From NCBI GenBank assembly GCA_028705545.1, contig JAQWDG010000004.1:13225-29238 (forward strand): DNA of 16,014 bases. The letters run 5' to 3'. Each line of letters starts with the position of its first letter. Positions within the stretch are counted from its first letter, which is position 1. This DNA is from Methanoregula sp. (GTDB taxonomy: Archaea; Halobacteriota; Methanomicrobia; Methanomicrobiales; Methanospirillaceae). The notes beneath the pieces were generated by a model. The model saw nothing but the letters and a program-made list of their open reading frames with translations. It made no database searches and was not told the origin of the DNA. The position numbers and the translations under genes were made by a program. Shown piece by piece: positions 5,055 to 12,309 of this stretch.

Positions 5055-6985
5055 TGAATTTCCGGCATTCGATCATGGGATGGCTGCTGCGCGACCCGCT
5101 CAGCCACCACGTTCTCCATGCGGATCTCGTCTCCGCCCGGTTCGGCGTCACGCTCGAACAGTACCTCTGGAAATCCCTGCGGATTGCGATCCTCGCGGGC
5201 GTATTCTTCGGGATCCTCGGCTACCTCGTGGGCCGGTTCTTCGCGATCCAGATCGCCGCCGGCAAAGGGATCTACAACGTGCTTAACCTCCGCGTTCCCG
5301 ACAACCTCTTGTTCCTGTTCGGGCCGCTTGCCCTGGAGATCGCCGGTGCTGTGGTCGCGTTTCTTATCGGCGCCTATTTCGTCTGGGCCATCCTCATGCG
5401 CTGGCCCGCGATCGAGAAGAAAAACCGGACCGTCCGGATCAACTTAACACTCCACAACGCGGTTGCGTACATGTACGCGATGCGCAAGGGCGGGGCGCAG
5501 CTGACCGTGATCTTTACCGCGCTCTCGGAACATGCCCAGACCTACGGGGAGGTGGCGTTCGAGTTCCGGCAGGTGGTCCGGGACGTGGACTATTTCGGGG
5601 CGGACGTGGTCTCCGCTATCCGGCACCTTAGCGAGACCACGCCATCGGAGAAACTCAAGGATTTTTTGGAAGACCTCCTCTCTGTCATTGAAAGCGGGGG
5701 CGACATGACGGAATTCCTGTCGAGCCGGGTCCGGCTGTACCAGGAAGAGGCACGCTTCGAACAGAAGCAGTTCCTGACCATCCTCTCAATGGTCGCCGAG
5801 TCGTACGTGACCCTCTTTGTCGCCGGGCCGCTTTTTTTGATCATTATCATGGTGGTCATGGGCATGATGGGCGGCTCCGCAGTGATCCAGCTCTCGGTCG
5901 TGATCTATGCGATCCTACCCATAGGGTCGCTCGTCTTTATCCTCCTCATCGACCTTATCTCGACAAGGGCCGAGAAGACCGAGCGCTATACCCGGGTAAA
6001 GGTCCTCGATACGTATGCCGATGTACCGATCATCAAAAAGGCCGGCGAGGAACCGCTCTTTGAGCAGCTCAAGAAATACGACAAGATCCGGACGCTCGCC
6101 CATTACCTCCGCCACCCGTTCGAGAGTTTTGTCTCGGATGTCAACCAGACGTTCTACATCACCGTCCCGGTTGCAATCCTGTACCTCCTGCTCGTCATCC
6201 ACAGCATGCCCTATTATGCCGACCCGGAGCTTTTTATCGACGTGATCGACGACCACGCGATCATCGCGCTTTTAATCGTCCTTGTTCCCTACGCGATCTT
6301 TTACGAGATCTGGGCAAAGAAGGTCAACGGGATCCAGGCGATGATCCCGGATTTCCTGGAACGGATGGCCGGCATCAACCGGGTCGGGCTCACGATCGTT
6401 CAGGCAATCGGGATCATGGTAAACACGAACCTGGGTCTTTTGAGCTACGAGATCCGGCGGATCAAGCGCGACATGGACTGGGGCGTGAACTTCACCGAAG
6501 CCCTGATGCGTTTCGAGGAGCGGGTGAGCACGCCGGCGATTGCCCGGACGGTCACGCTGATCACAAAAGCAAGCGAGATGAGCGGGGAGATCGGCGAAGT
6601 GCTCGCGATTGCCGCAAGCGACGCGAAGATGAGCGAGACCTTGAAAAAAGAGCGGATGGCCGAGATGTTCATCTACACGGCAATCGTGTACCTGTCGTTC
6701 TTTGTATTCCTCTTTGTCGTTGCCGTCCTTTCAACGCAGTTTCTGCCGGTGCTTGCCAATATCGGGACGTCGGGGGTCACGGGTTCGGGTATGCTTTCCG
6801 GCATCGGCTCGGTGCCGATCAAGGCTCTCGACCGGCTGCTCTACCATGCCTGCCTCGTCCAGGCGCTCTTCTCGGGCCTGATCGCCGGGCAGATGGGCGA
6901 AGCGTCGCTTTCTTCGGGCGTCAAGCATTCCTGCGTCCTTTTGATCATCACGCTGGTGACCTTTAATTTCGTGCTTGTGGTATAA
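5054..6985 (+). CDS. Type II secretion system F-family / ArlJ-like membrane platform protein
   Basis: This 643-residue polytopic membrane protein would anchor the secretion ATPase and form the base for filament assembly. About nine membrane segments are visible, near residues 44-64, 85-116 (long, perhaps two), 252-274, 278-303, 367-389, 401-424, 538-565, 596-616 and 627-643. Two cytoplasmic T2SSF-type domains lie between them (about 130-250 and 430-537), each carrying the family's typical late Gly-rich acidic stretch, ESGGDMTEFL and ASEMSGEIGEVL. This duplicated layout is typical of archaeal ArlJ/pilus platform proteins and longer than bacterial GspF (about 400). The start ATG shares one base with the upstream TAA. 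A promoter for the next genes follows closely. The family assignment is firm; which machine it belongs to is not. Confidence 0.9.
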   Translation: MNFRHSIMGWLLRDPLSHHVLHADLVSARFGVTLEQYLWKSLRIAILAGVFFGILGYLVGRFFAIQIAAGKGIYNVLNLRVPDNLLFLFGPLALEIAGAVVAFLIGAYFVWAILMRWPAIEKKNRTVRINLTLHNAVAYMYAMRKGGAQLTVIFTALSEHAQTYGEVAFEFRQVVRDVDYFGADVVSAIRHLSETTPSEKLKDFLEDLLSVIESGGDMTEFLSSRVRLYQEEARFEQKQFLTILSMVAESYVTLFVAGPLFLIIIMVVMGMMGGSAVIQLSVVIYAILPIGSLVFILLIDLISTRAEKTERYTRVKVLDTYADVPIIKKAGEEPLFEQLKKYDKIRTLAHYLRHPFESFVSDVNQTFYITVPVAILYLLLVIHSMPYYADPELFIDVIDDHAIIALLIVLVPYAIFYEIWAKKVNGIQAMIPDFLERMAGINRVGLTIVQAIGIMVNTNLGLLSYEIRRIKRDMDWGVNFTEALMRFEERVSTPAIARTVTLITKASEMSGEIGEVLAIAASDAKMSETLKKERMAEMFIYTAIVYLSFFVFLFVVAVLSTQFLPVLANIGTSGVTGSGMLSGIGSVPIKALDRLLYHACLVQALFSGLIAGQMGEASLSSGVKHSCVLLIITLVTFNFVLVV

Positions 6986-7016
6986 CCCCGCCCCCTTGTC
7001 CGGCCGGGGCAAACAG

Positions 7017-7027
7017 GAATAAATACT
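7017..7027 (+). promoter_or_regulatory. Possible TATA box for the zinc-ribbon gene pair
   Basis: GGAATAAATAC lies 39 bases before the ATG at 7066, in a G+C-rich spacer. A start near 7045 would give a short leader with the ribosome-binding site at 7050. The match to the archaeal TATA consensus is moderate, and read-through from the platform gene is the alternative. Confidence 0.35.
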
Positions 7028-7049
7028 ACCCCGGGGACAATAGAGTAGT

Positions 7050-7056
7050 GAGGTGA
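7050..7056 (+). promoter_or_regulatory. Ribosome-binding site that fixes the start of the zinc-ribbon gene
   Basis: GAGGTGA, a near-perfect match to the archaeal 16S anti-Shine-Dalgarno, ends nine bases before the ATG at 7066. It selects that ATG over the in-frame ATG at 7087. Confidence 0.7.
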
Positions 7057-7065
7057 CCGGAACAT

Positions 7066-7221
7066 ATGTGCAGTGTTGGCGGACCCATGGACGTCGATCT
7101 CCCCGCAGACCGGGTAAAAGCGAAGGACTACCGGTGCAAAGAATGCGGCGAGCGGTTCAAGGGCGTCGGGAAACGGCCTATGTGCCCTTCCTGCCAGTCC
7201 GAAGATGTCGTTGAGATATGA
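7066..7221 (+). CDS. 51-residue zinc-ribbon (rubredoxin-like) protein
   Basis: Translation gives a 51-residue protein with two CxxC knuckles: Cys24-Lys-Glu-Cys27 in YRCKECGERF and Cys40-Pro-Ser-Cys43 in MCPSCQSED. Twelve residues separate them, a classic compact zinc ribbon that would bind one Zn2+ or an iron through four thiolates. A further Cys2 sits at the N-terminus. The gene has a very strong ribosome-binding site. Its TGA stop overlaps the next ATG (ATGA, 7218-7221), so the two proteins are probably made together. Small zinc ribbons of this kind are common in methanogens and serve as nucleic-acid or protein-binding modules or as parts of RNA polymerase accessory factors. Nothing here tells which. 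Confidence 0.8.
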   Translation: MCSVGGPMDVDLPADRVKAKDYRCKECGERFKGVGKRPMCPSCQSEDVVEI

Positions 7222-7679
7222 ACGTCCCTTTTTCCCGCGATGTCCTGCGTATTTCAGGCACGCATTCCTTCCTGCTCGCAGCTTTGGTCTGTGAGCCGTT
7301 TCCCCTCTGCATCGAGACAAGCGACGGGGAATACTGCCAGGGCATGAGCCCGGGCGATCTCGTGGCGGTCTCGGCCCCGGAGGGCGGCAGCGTCGAACCG
7401 GCGCTGATGCTTCTCGAACTGGTCCGGACGCACCACCTTCCGCTCGTGGTCCTTCCCAAAAACCATCCCGGGTCGAAGCGGATCCCGTATGTCGTTTCCG
7501 CAGGCCCCGAGATCCGGACGAACTGTTCGATTGTCCGGGGCACGCACCCGGAGCAGCACCTGATCTGTTCTTCGGACGAACTGGCCGGGATCGCCCTCTC
7601 CGGGACAACGGAAGGTATCGTTATCTCCGGCATTCCGACAGGTATGTCGTGGGATATCATAAAACCGGGAAAATATTGA
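7218..7679 (+). CDS. Uncharacterised 153-residue protein
   Basis: I do not recognise this protein. It has no signal peptide or membrane segment. It alternates hydrophobic strands and helices (GDLVAVSAPEGG, PALMLLELVRTHHLPLVVLP, IPYVVSAGPEI, EGIVISGIPTG), which suggests a compact alpha/beta fold. Features that may be conserved are Cys25, Cys32, Cys40 and a block NCSIVRGTHPEQHLICSSDE (about residues 102-121) rich in Cys, His and acids. The ATG lies inside the stop of the zinc-ribbon gene, so translation is coupled. The aha operon promoter follows 70 bases after the stop. Codon use resembles the neighbours, so I consider it a real gene. Metal binding or a redox role is a guess from the Cys/His content. 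Confidence 0.7.
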   Translation: MNVPFSRDVLRISGTHSFLLAALVCEPFPLCIETSDGEYCQGMSPGDLVAVSAPEGGSVEPALMLLELVRTHHLPLVVLPKNHPGSKRIPYVVSAGPEIRTNCSIVRGTHPEQHLICSSDELAGIALSGTTEGIVISGIPTGMSWDIIKPGKY

Positions 7680-7750
7680 ACGCTTTTAAGAAAATTCCGG
7701 TATTTCCGCAGATTCCTCCCGGTTGTTCAGGGTAGGAAATCGAAAATAAC

Positions 7751-7762
7751 AATACATATATT
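7751..7762 (+). promoter_or_regulatory. TATA box of the A-type ATP synthase operon
   Basis: AATACATATATT stands in an A+T-rich stretch (7740-7770), with a purine-rich run (CGAAAATAAC) just upstream as a possible TFB-recognition element. The predicted start is near 7785, leaving a leader of about 20 bases before the ahaH ATG that carries its ribosome-binding site. No other good promoter is seen before ahaD, so it likely drives the whole operon. Confidence 0.65.
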
Positions 7763-7795
7763 GTGAATTTCACCAACTAATGTACTGCCGTGAGT

Positions 7796-7800
7796 GGAGG
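7796..7800 (+). promoter_or_regulatory. Ribosome-binding site of ahaH
   Basis: GGAGG lies five bases before the ATG at 7806. An in-frame GTG at 7794 would start at the site itself, so the ATG is preferred. Confidence 0.7.
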
Positions 7801-7805
7801 GTTGG

Positions 7806-8135
7806 ATGAAAACTGAGGTCTTAGACGACATCAAGAAAACTGAAGCTGAGTATCAGTCACTAATCAGTGCGGCGCAGGAAGAGAAGAAGAAGAAACGTTC
7901 CCAGGCCGAACTGGAAGCTGATAACCTGATGGTAAAGGCGCAGAGCAATGCTGAACAGTACAAGAAGCTGAAACTGGAAGAAGCACGGCACCAGGCAGCC
8001 CAAAAACACGCTGATATCATAAAAGAAGGCAATCAGCGTTCAGCGGCATTGAGCGAGAAGGGCAAAAGGAACCTTTCAAAGGCAGTGCAGCTGCTGGTAT
8101 CGCGGTTTAAGGAGCAGCTGCATGTTGGCGCCTAA
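7806..8135 (+). CDS. ahaH: A-type ATP synthase peripheral stalk subunit H
   Basis: This 109-residue, highly charged protein is predicted to be nearly all alpha-helical coiled coil, with long runs of Lys, Glu, Gln and Ala (EEKKKKRSQAELEAD at about 25-39). That is the character and length of AhaH, which pairs with subunit E to form the peripheral stalk tying the A/B head to membrane subunit I. It is first in the aha operon, as in Methanosarcina. The start is set by the GGAGG at 7796. The stop lies 14 bases inside the ahaI reading frame, so translation of the two is linked. Identity comes from size, composition and position, because coiled-coil sequence alone is not diagnostic. Confidence 0.88.
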   Translation: MKTEVLDDIKKTEAEYQSLISAAQEEKKKKRSQAELEADNLMVKAQSNAEQYKKLKLEEARHQAAQKHADIIKEGNQRSAALSEKGKRNLSKAVQLLVSRFKEQLHVGA

Positions 8136-10095
8136 ACCGATGAGCCGGGTGCTTATCGTTGCATCCCGCGACCAGGCGGAGCCAATCATTGGGGAACTCT
8201 ACCGGGAGCACCTGTTCCATATCGAAGACTATGTGGATCAGGGCCGCGAAGGGTACGAGGGCTTTAAGATCGGTACACCGCTTACCGGGGCAACGGAAGC
8301 ATCCCAGGAGCTTGTCAAGGTCAGGGCAATCGAGAACGTGTTTTCTGTCCGCGGCGAAGATATCGACGCAAAACAGAAACTGAGTGCACCGGAGATCCAG
8401 AAAAAGATCGAATCCGATCTCCCGGGCATAGAAAAAGAGGTCGAGGATCTGGCAGGGGCCCGGTCGAAGCTCGACACAAAAGTAAAAGAGTACGAGCAGA
8501 AGATAGCCGAACTCGTCCCGTTTAAGGACGTCCCGGTGGATCTCGCGCTCTTACGCGGATATGCACATTTTTCCGTGCTGGCCGGCTACGTCCCCAAAGA
8601 GGTAACGCTTTCCGTCCCGCACGAGATTGAGACCATAAAAGGCAAGGAACGCCTGTTTGTCCTTGTCGTCGTGGCCGCAAAAGACCGGGCACAGGCCGAA
8701 CGCGAGCTGCAGGAAGCGCAGTTCCAGTCGATCGCTGTTCCCGAAGAGAACGGCACCGCAACGGTCCGCACCGCATATTACACGGAGCAGATCGCCTCGC
8801 TCAAAAAAGAGATCGGGGAGATCAACGCAAAGCTCGCAGCGATCAAGGAGTCGCATGTCGACCTCCTCGTTACCTGCGAGGAAGCATTCCGTGCACGGAT
8901 CGAGCAGACCGAGGCACCGCTGAGATTCGCCACGACCGCAAAAGTATTCGTGGCAGAAGGGTGGGTCCCGGCGGAGCGTATCGCGGAACTTTCCGCGGCA
9001 CTCGACAAGGTGACCGGCGGGAAAGTCTTTGTCTCGGAGCAGCCGGTCGACACCGCGCACGACAACGTGCCGGTGGAGTACAACAACCCGGATTTTGCAA
9101 AGCCGTCGCAGCTCCTTATGGATGTCTACTCCCGCCCAACGTATACGGAAGTGGACCCGACGCTCGTCCTCGCGATTATGTTCCCGATCTTCTTCGGTGT
9201 CATTGTCGGCGATGTCGGGTACGGTCTCCTGATGCTTGCACTGTGTGCAGGTCTCTGGAAATTCATGAAGGGCGACGAAGCCCGCCAGTTCTTAAAAGTC
9301 TTAAGAAACTCGAGCATCATGACCATTATCTTCGGGGTGCTCTTTAGTGAATTCCTGGGATTCGAGCTCCCGTGGGCCCCGCTCATTTACAGCCGTCACT
9401 TAAACATCGGCGTGACGGAAGCCAGCGGCCACGGTGCAGCGATTGCCGAACTTTTGATAGTCTCGGTCTGGGTCGGTATCCTGTATGTCACGCTCGGGAG
9501 GGTGCTTGGCATGGTCAACCACGCCCGCCAGGACCACGGCGATCACCGGGTCAAGGCCGTGCTCGCGAACCTTGGCTGGATCATGGTGATGTGGGGTATT
9601 CTCTTTGGCATCTGGTCGATGTTCCCGATCCCGCTCATGCCGAATATGACCGCAATGCCCATCGTGGCAGCGGGACTCTCGGTCGGGATTGTGCTCGCGA
9701 TCGTTTGTATCGTGCTGGGTGTTATCTTCATTGCACGCGACGCGGTCCTCGAGGTCATCGAGATCCCGACGATCATCTCGCACGTGCTCTCGTACACCCG
9801 TCTGACGGCCGTGGGGCTGTCATCGGTCGCCATCGCAATGGTGATCAACTATATGTCTATCGGGATGTTCATCAATCCCGGTTTAAAAGATCTCTCGATT
9901 GCCGGAATTGTGATGATCATCGTCGGCGTATTGATATTCCTCGTGGGGCACGTATTCAACCTTGCCCTGGGCATGCTTGACGGTGGTCTTCACTCAATCC
10001 GGTTGCATTACGTTGAATTCTTCACCAAGTTCTACAAAGGTGGAGGCAGGAAATACAATCCCTTTGGAATGAAAAGGAAATTTACGGAGGATTAG
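8122..10095 (+). CDS. ahaI: A-type ATP synthase membrane stator subunit I (a-subunit homologue)
   Basis: This 657-residue subunit provides the ion half-channels at the rim of the K-ring and docks the peripheral stalks. The N-terminal half (to about 340) is soluble and rich in coiled coil. The C-terminal half has about seven or eight membrane helices, beginning with the family hallmark FPIFFGVIVGDVGYG (354-368). Arg560 in HVLSYTRLTAVGLSS is the conserved arginine thought to release the ion from the ring carboxylate. The ATG at 8122 follows GGAG (8111-8114) and overlaps ahaH by 14 bases. A second in-frame ATG at 8140 is the only close alternative. Length matches the family (about 620-680). The gene stops three bases before ahaK and carries the ahaK ribosome-binding site in its last codons. 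Confidence 0.95.
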   Translation: MLAPKPMSRVLIVASRDQAEPIIGELYREHLFHIEDYVDQGREGYEGFKIGTPLTGATEASQELVKVRAIENVFSVRGEDIDAKQKLSAPEIQKKIESDLPGIEKEVEDLAGARSKLDTKVKEYEQKIAELVPFKDVPVDLALLRGYAHFSVLAGYVPKEVTLSVPHEIETIKGKERLFVLVVVAAKDRAQAERELQEAQFQSIAVPEENGTATVRTAYYTEQIASLKKEIGEINAKLAAIKESHVDLLVTCEEAFRARIEQTEAPLRFATTAKVFVAEGWVPAERIAELSAALDKVTGGKVFVSEQPVDTAHDNVPVEYNNPDFAKPSQLLMDVYSRPTYTEVDPTLVLAIMFPIFFGVIVGDVGYGLLMLALCAGLWKFMKGDEARQFLKVLRNSSIMTIIFGVLFSEFLGFELPWAPLIYSRHLNIGVTEASGHGAAIAELLIVSVWVGILYVTLGRVLGMVNHARQDHGDHRVKAVLANLGWIMVMWGILFGIWSMFPIPLMPNMTAMPIVAAGLSVGIVLAIVCIVLGVIFIARDAVLEVIEIPTIISHVLSYTRLTAVGLSSVAIAMVINYMSIGMFINPGLKDLSIAGIVMIIVGVLIFLVGHVFNLALGMLDGGLHSIRLHYVEFFTKFYKGGGRKYNPFGMKRKFTED

Positions 10096-10098
10096 ATT

Positions 10099-10347
10099 AT
10101 GGCAGACGCAGTTATGACAATGGAAATGATTCAGGCATCGCAGGTCGGAATGAAGGCAATCGGCGCAGGGCTCGCCGTCGGTCTCACCGGTGTAGGTACC
10201 GGGGTCGCCGAGATGGGTATCGGTGCCGCAGCCGTCGGCGCAATCGCAGAGAACAAGGACTTCTTCGGTCTTGGTCTGCTCTTTACGGTTATTCCGGAAA
10301 CCATCGTTATCTTCGGTCTTGTCATTGCACTTCTCCTGCTGTTCTAA
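10099..10347 (+). CDS. ahaK: A-type ATP synthase ring subunit K (c-subunit, proteolipid)
   Basis: This 82-residue hairpin protein has two membrane helices: a Gly/Ala-rich first helix (about 16-50) and a second (about 56-82) with the ion-binding Glu67 in VIPETIVIFG. It forms the rotating membrane ring. One hairpin with one carboxylate in helix 2 is the F-type-like layout, not the doubled V-type form. Helix 1 also carries Glu38 in GVAEMG, in the place where Na+-binding rings have a Gln ligand, and Thr68 follows Glu67; see findings. The ribosome-binding site GGAGG (10086-10090) lies within the end of ahaI, eight bases before the ATG. That is strong, as suits a subunit needed in many copies. There is no cleavable signal. 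Confidence 0.95.
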   Translation: MADAVMTMEMIQASQVGMKAIGAGLAVGLTGVGTGVAEMGIGAAAVGAIAENKDFFGLGLLFTVIPETIVIFGLVIALLLLF

Positions 10348-10361
10348 AGCGAGGCAGAACA

Positions 10362-10937
10362 ATGGGACTGGAAGCAGTGCTGGAAGAGATCAGGGAAAAA
10401 GGCAAAAAGGAAGCGGAAGCGATCCGTGCCGAGTCGAAAGCCGATTCGGACCGGATCTTAGCGGAAGCAAACCGGAAGGTCGGTGAAATCAAGACGGCAG
10501 CCGAGGAAGCCTCGGCAAAACAGGCCGCCCGCATTGTTGCCCAGGACGTTTCTGCGGCAAACCTTCTGGTCAAGCGTGAGCTTTTGAATACACAGAAAGC
10601 GCTTCTCGACGAAGTGTACGAGAGCACGCGGGCCGAAATTGCAAAGCTCCCTGAGAGCTTCCACCGTGAAGCGATCAAAAAGCTCCTTAGTGAAGCCAAA
10701 AAGGAGTTAAAAAAGGGCAGTATCCACTGCAATGCACGTGATATTGCGGCAGCAAAGGCAGTCCTTGCCGAAGCCGAGTTTGCCGGGTTTACCCTTGGCG
10801 AACCGGTGGAGATCGACGGGGGTCTCCTCATCGACAGCGAGGGAAACGAAGTGCAGATCGATTACAGCTACCGCACGTTCATGAACAAAATGTGGGAATC
10901 CGGACTCAAGGATGCATCTGATATCCTCTTCGGATAG
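10362..10937 (+). CDS. ahaE: A-type ATP synthase peripheral stalk subunit E
   Basis: This 191-residue protein begins with a long charged helix (about residues 1-95, rich in Lys, Glu and Ala, with repeats such as EKGKKEAEAIRAESKADSD) that would coil with subunit H. A globular C-terminal domain follows (about 105-191) containing GGLLIDSEGNEVQIDYSYRTF, typical of the E-subunit head-binding domain. It connects the A3B3 head to the peripheral stalk. GAGG at 10351 precedes the ATG. It lies 14 bases after ahaK and 12 before ahaC. Length fits the family (about 185-205). Confidence 0.92.
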   Translation: MGLEAVLEEIREKGKKEAEAIRAESKADSDRILAEANRKVGEIKTAAEEASAKQAARIVAQDVSAANLLVKRELLNTQKALLDEVYESTRAEIAKLPESFHREAIKKLLSEAKKELKKGSIHCNARDIAAAKAVLAEAEFAGFTLGEPVEIDGGLLIDSEGNEVQIDYSYRTFMNKMWESGLKDASDILFG

Positions 10938-10949
10938 GATGGTACAGGT

Positions 10950-12005
10950 ATGGCAGGGATGAAAGGAATTTCAGCGCCTACTATCTACGTCTGTACCAGG
11001 ATGAGGGTGAGGAAGGCAAAGCTCCTCCCCCGCGAAGAGTACCAGCGGATGCTCAACATGAGCCTTCCCGAGATTACCCGCATTATCGAAGAGACCTCGT
11101 ACAAGCAGGAGATCGACGAGCTTGGCACCACGTTTAAGGGAATCGATCTCCTGGAGGTTGCCCTGAGCTGGAACCTTGCAAAGGAGTACCAGCGGATCCT
11201 CGACATCACGCCCGGGACGCTCAAGCAGTTCACCCTTGCCTATCTCAGGTACTGGGATATCCAGAACGTGCTTACGATCCTCCGCGGCAAGCTGCACGGG
11301 GAAAAGACCGGCAAGATCAAGGAAGTCCTTGTGCCGGCAGGAAGCCTCGACAAGGTCGTACTCGACCGCCTTCTTGCCGAAGACGGCCCCGACCGGGTGG
11401 TCGATGCCCTCAAGGGCAAACGGCTCTACCCGGTGCTCGCCCGGGAATACCCGGCGGCAAAAGAGTCAGGGTCGTTTGCGAAGATGGAAAACGAGCTCTA
11501 CAAGCAGTTCTACGCGGAGATCATCGGCGAAGCGAGCGGAGGAGACTCCGGCGGCAGAATGTTCCTCGCATTCATCCGCCTCGATATCGATGTGAAAAAC
11601 ATCTTAACGCTCTTCCGCCTGCGGGCCGACAACATCGAGGAAGATGCAAAGGAGATGTACATCCTTGGCGGCACGATGTCTGCGGCAGACTTTGCCCTCT
11701 TAAACACGGTCAAAGACTACCGCGAGTTCCTCGACATGCTCAGGAGCAAGGTCAGGACCGAGCCGGTGGTCGAGCTCTTAAAGGGTATCGAGACCGAACG
11801 GCCGGTGCACGAGATTGCCTCCCTCCTTGTCAAGGTGCAGATGGAACAGCTGGAGAAACTCTCCCGGCGCAACCCGTTTTCCATCTACCCGATCCTCGTG
11901 TATCTCGAAAAGAAGAAGTACGAGGTCGCAAACCTCCGGGCTCTTGCCCGGGGCAAAGAGTCCAGGCTCCCTTCGGAGACCATCGGCAAGTACCTGGTGA
12001 TGTAA
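10950..12005 (+). CDS. ahaC: A-type ATP synthase subunit C (central stalk adaptor)
   Basis: This 351-residue soluble all-helical protein belongs to the V-ATPase subunit C/d family. It is the funnel-shaped adaptor that joins the central stalk (D, F) to the membrane ring. Family features include the N-terminal YVCTRMRVRKAKLLPREEYQ, the recurring patterns SLPEITRIIEETSYKQEID and FRLRADNIEEDAKEMYILGG, and the C-terminal NPFSIYPILVYLEKKKYEVANLRALARGK. The start ATG lies 12 bases after ahaE. An in-frame ATG at 10959 would remove three residues and cannot be excluded. The stop is one base from the ahaF start region, so the two are coupled. Confidence 0.93.
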   Translation: MAGMKGISAPTIYVCTRMRVRKAKLLPREEYQRMLNMSLPEITRIIEETSYKQEIDELGTTFKGIDLLEVALSWNLAKEYQRILDITPGTLKQFTLAYLRYWDIQNVLTILRGKLHGEKTGKIKEVLVPAGSLDKVVLDRLLAEDGPDRVVDALKGKRLYPVLAREYPAAKESGSFAKMENELYKQFYAEIIGEASGGDSGGRMFLAFIRLDIDVKNILTLFRLRADNIEEDAKEMYILGGTMSAADFALLNTVKDYREFLDMLRSKVRTEPVVELLKGIETERPVHEIASLLVKVQMEQLEKLSRRNPFSIYPILVYLEKKKYEVANLRALARGKESRLPSETIGKYLVM

Positions 12006-12006
12006 G

Positions 12007-12309
12007 ATGGAGATCGCAGTTATCGGCAACAGCGAGTTCATTCTCGGGTTCCGCCTCGCGGGCATCAAAAAAACCTACGCAGCGGAGAACGACGAGAAAC
12101 TCCAGGAATGCGTCAACAGCGTCCTTTCTGACGGACAGGTGGGTATTCTCGTACTAAACAGCCACGATATGGAGCGGCTTCCCCGCCGGCTCCGTACCAC
12201 GCTTGAGAACTCAGTCAAGCCTACCGTCATCGCCCTTGGCGGCGAAGAAGGGGGCCTGTCCATGAGGGAGAGAATCAAACGATCGGTGGGTGTTGATCTG
12301 TGGAAGTAA
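12007..12309 (+). CDS. ahaF: A-type ATP synthase subunit F (central stalk)
   Basis: This 100-residue protein has a small Rossmann-like alpha/beta fold. It begins with IAVIGNSEFILGFRLAGI, the hallmark of V/A-type subunit F, continues with the strand GILVLNSHD, and ends with a helix (LSMRERIKRSVGVDLWK). It binds subunit D in the rotor and is thought to modulate ATP hydrolysis. It starts one base after the ahaC stop, and its last ten bases overlap the GTG start of ahaA. Length is typical. Confidence 0.93.
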   Translation: MEIAVIGNSEFILGFRLAGIKKTYAAENDEKLQECVNSVLSDGQVGILVLNSHDMERLPRRLRTTLENSVKPTVIALGGEEGGLSMRERIKRSVGVDLWK

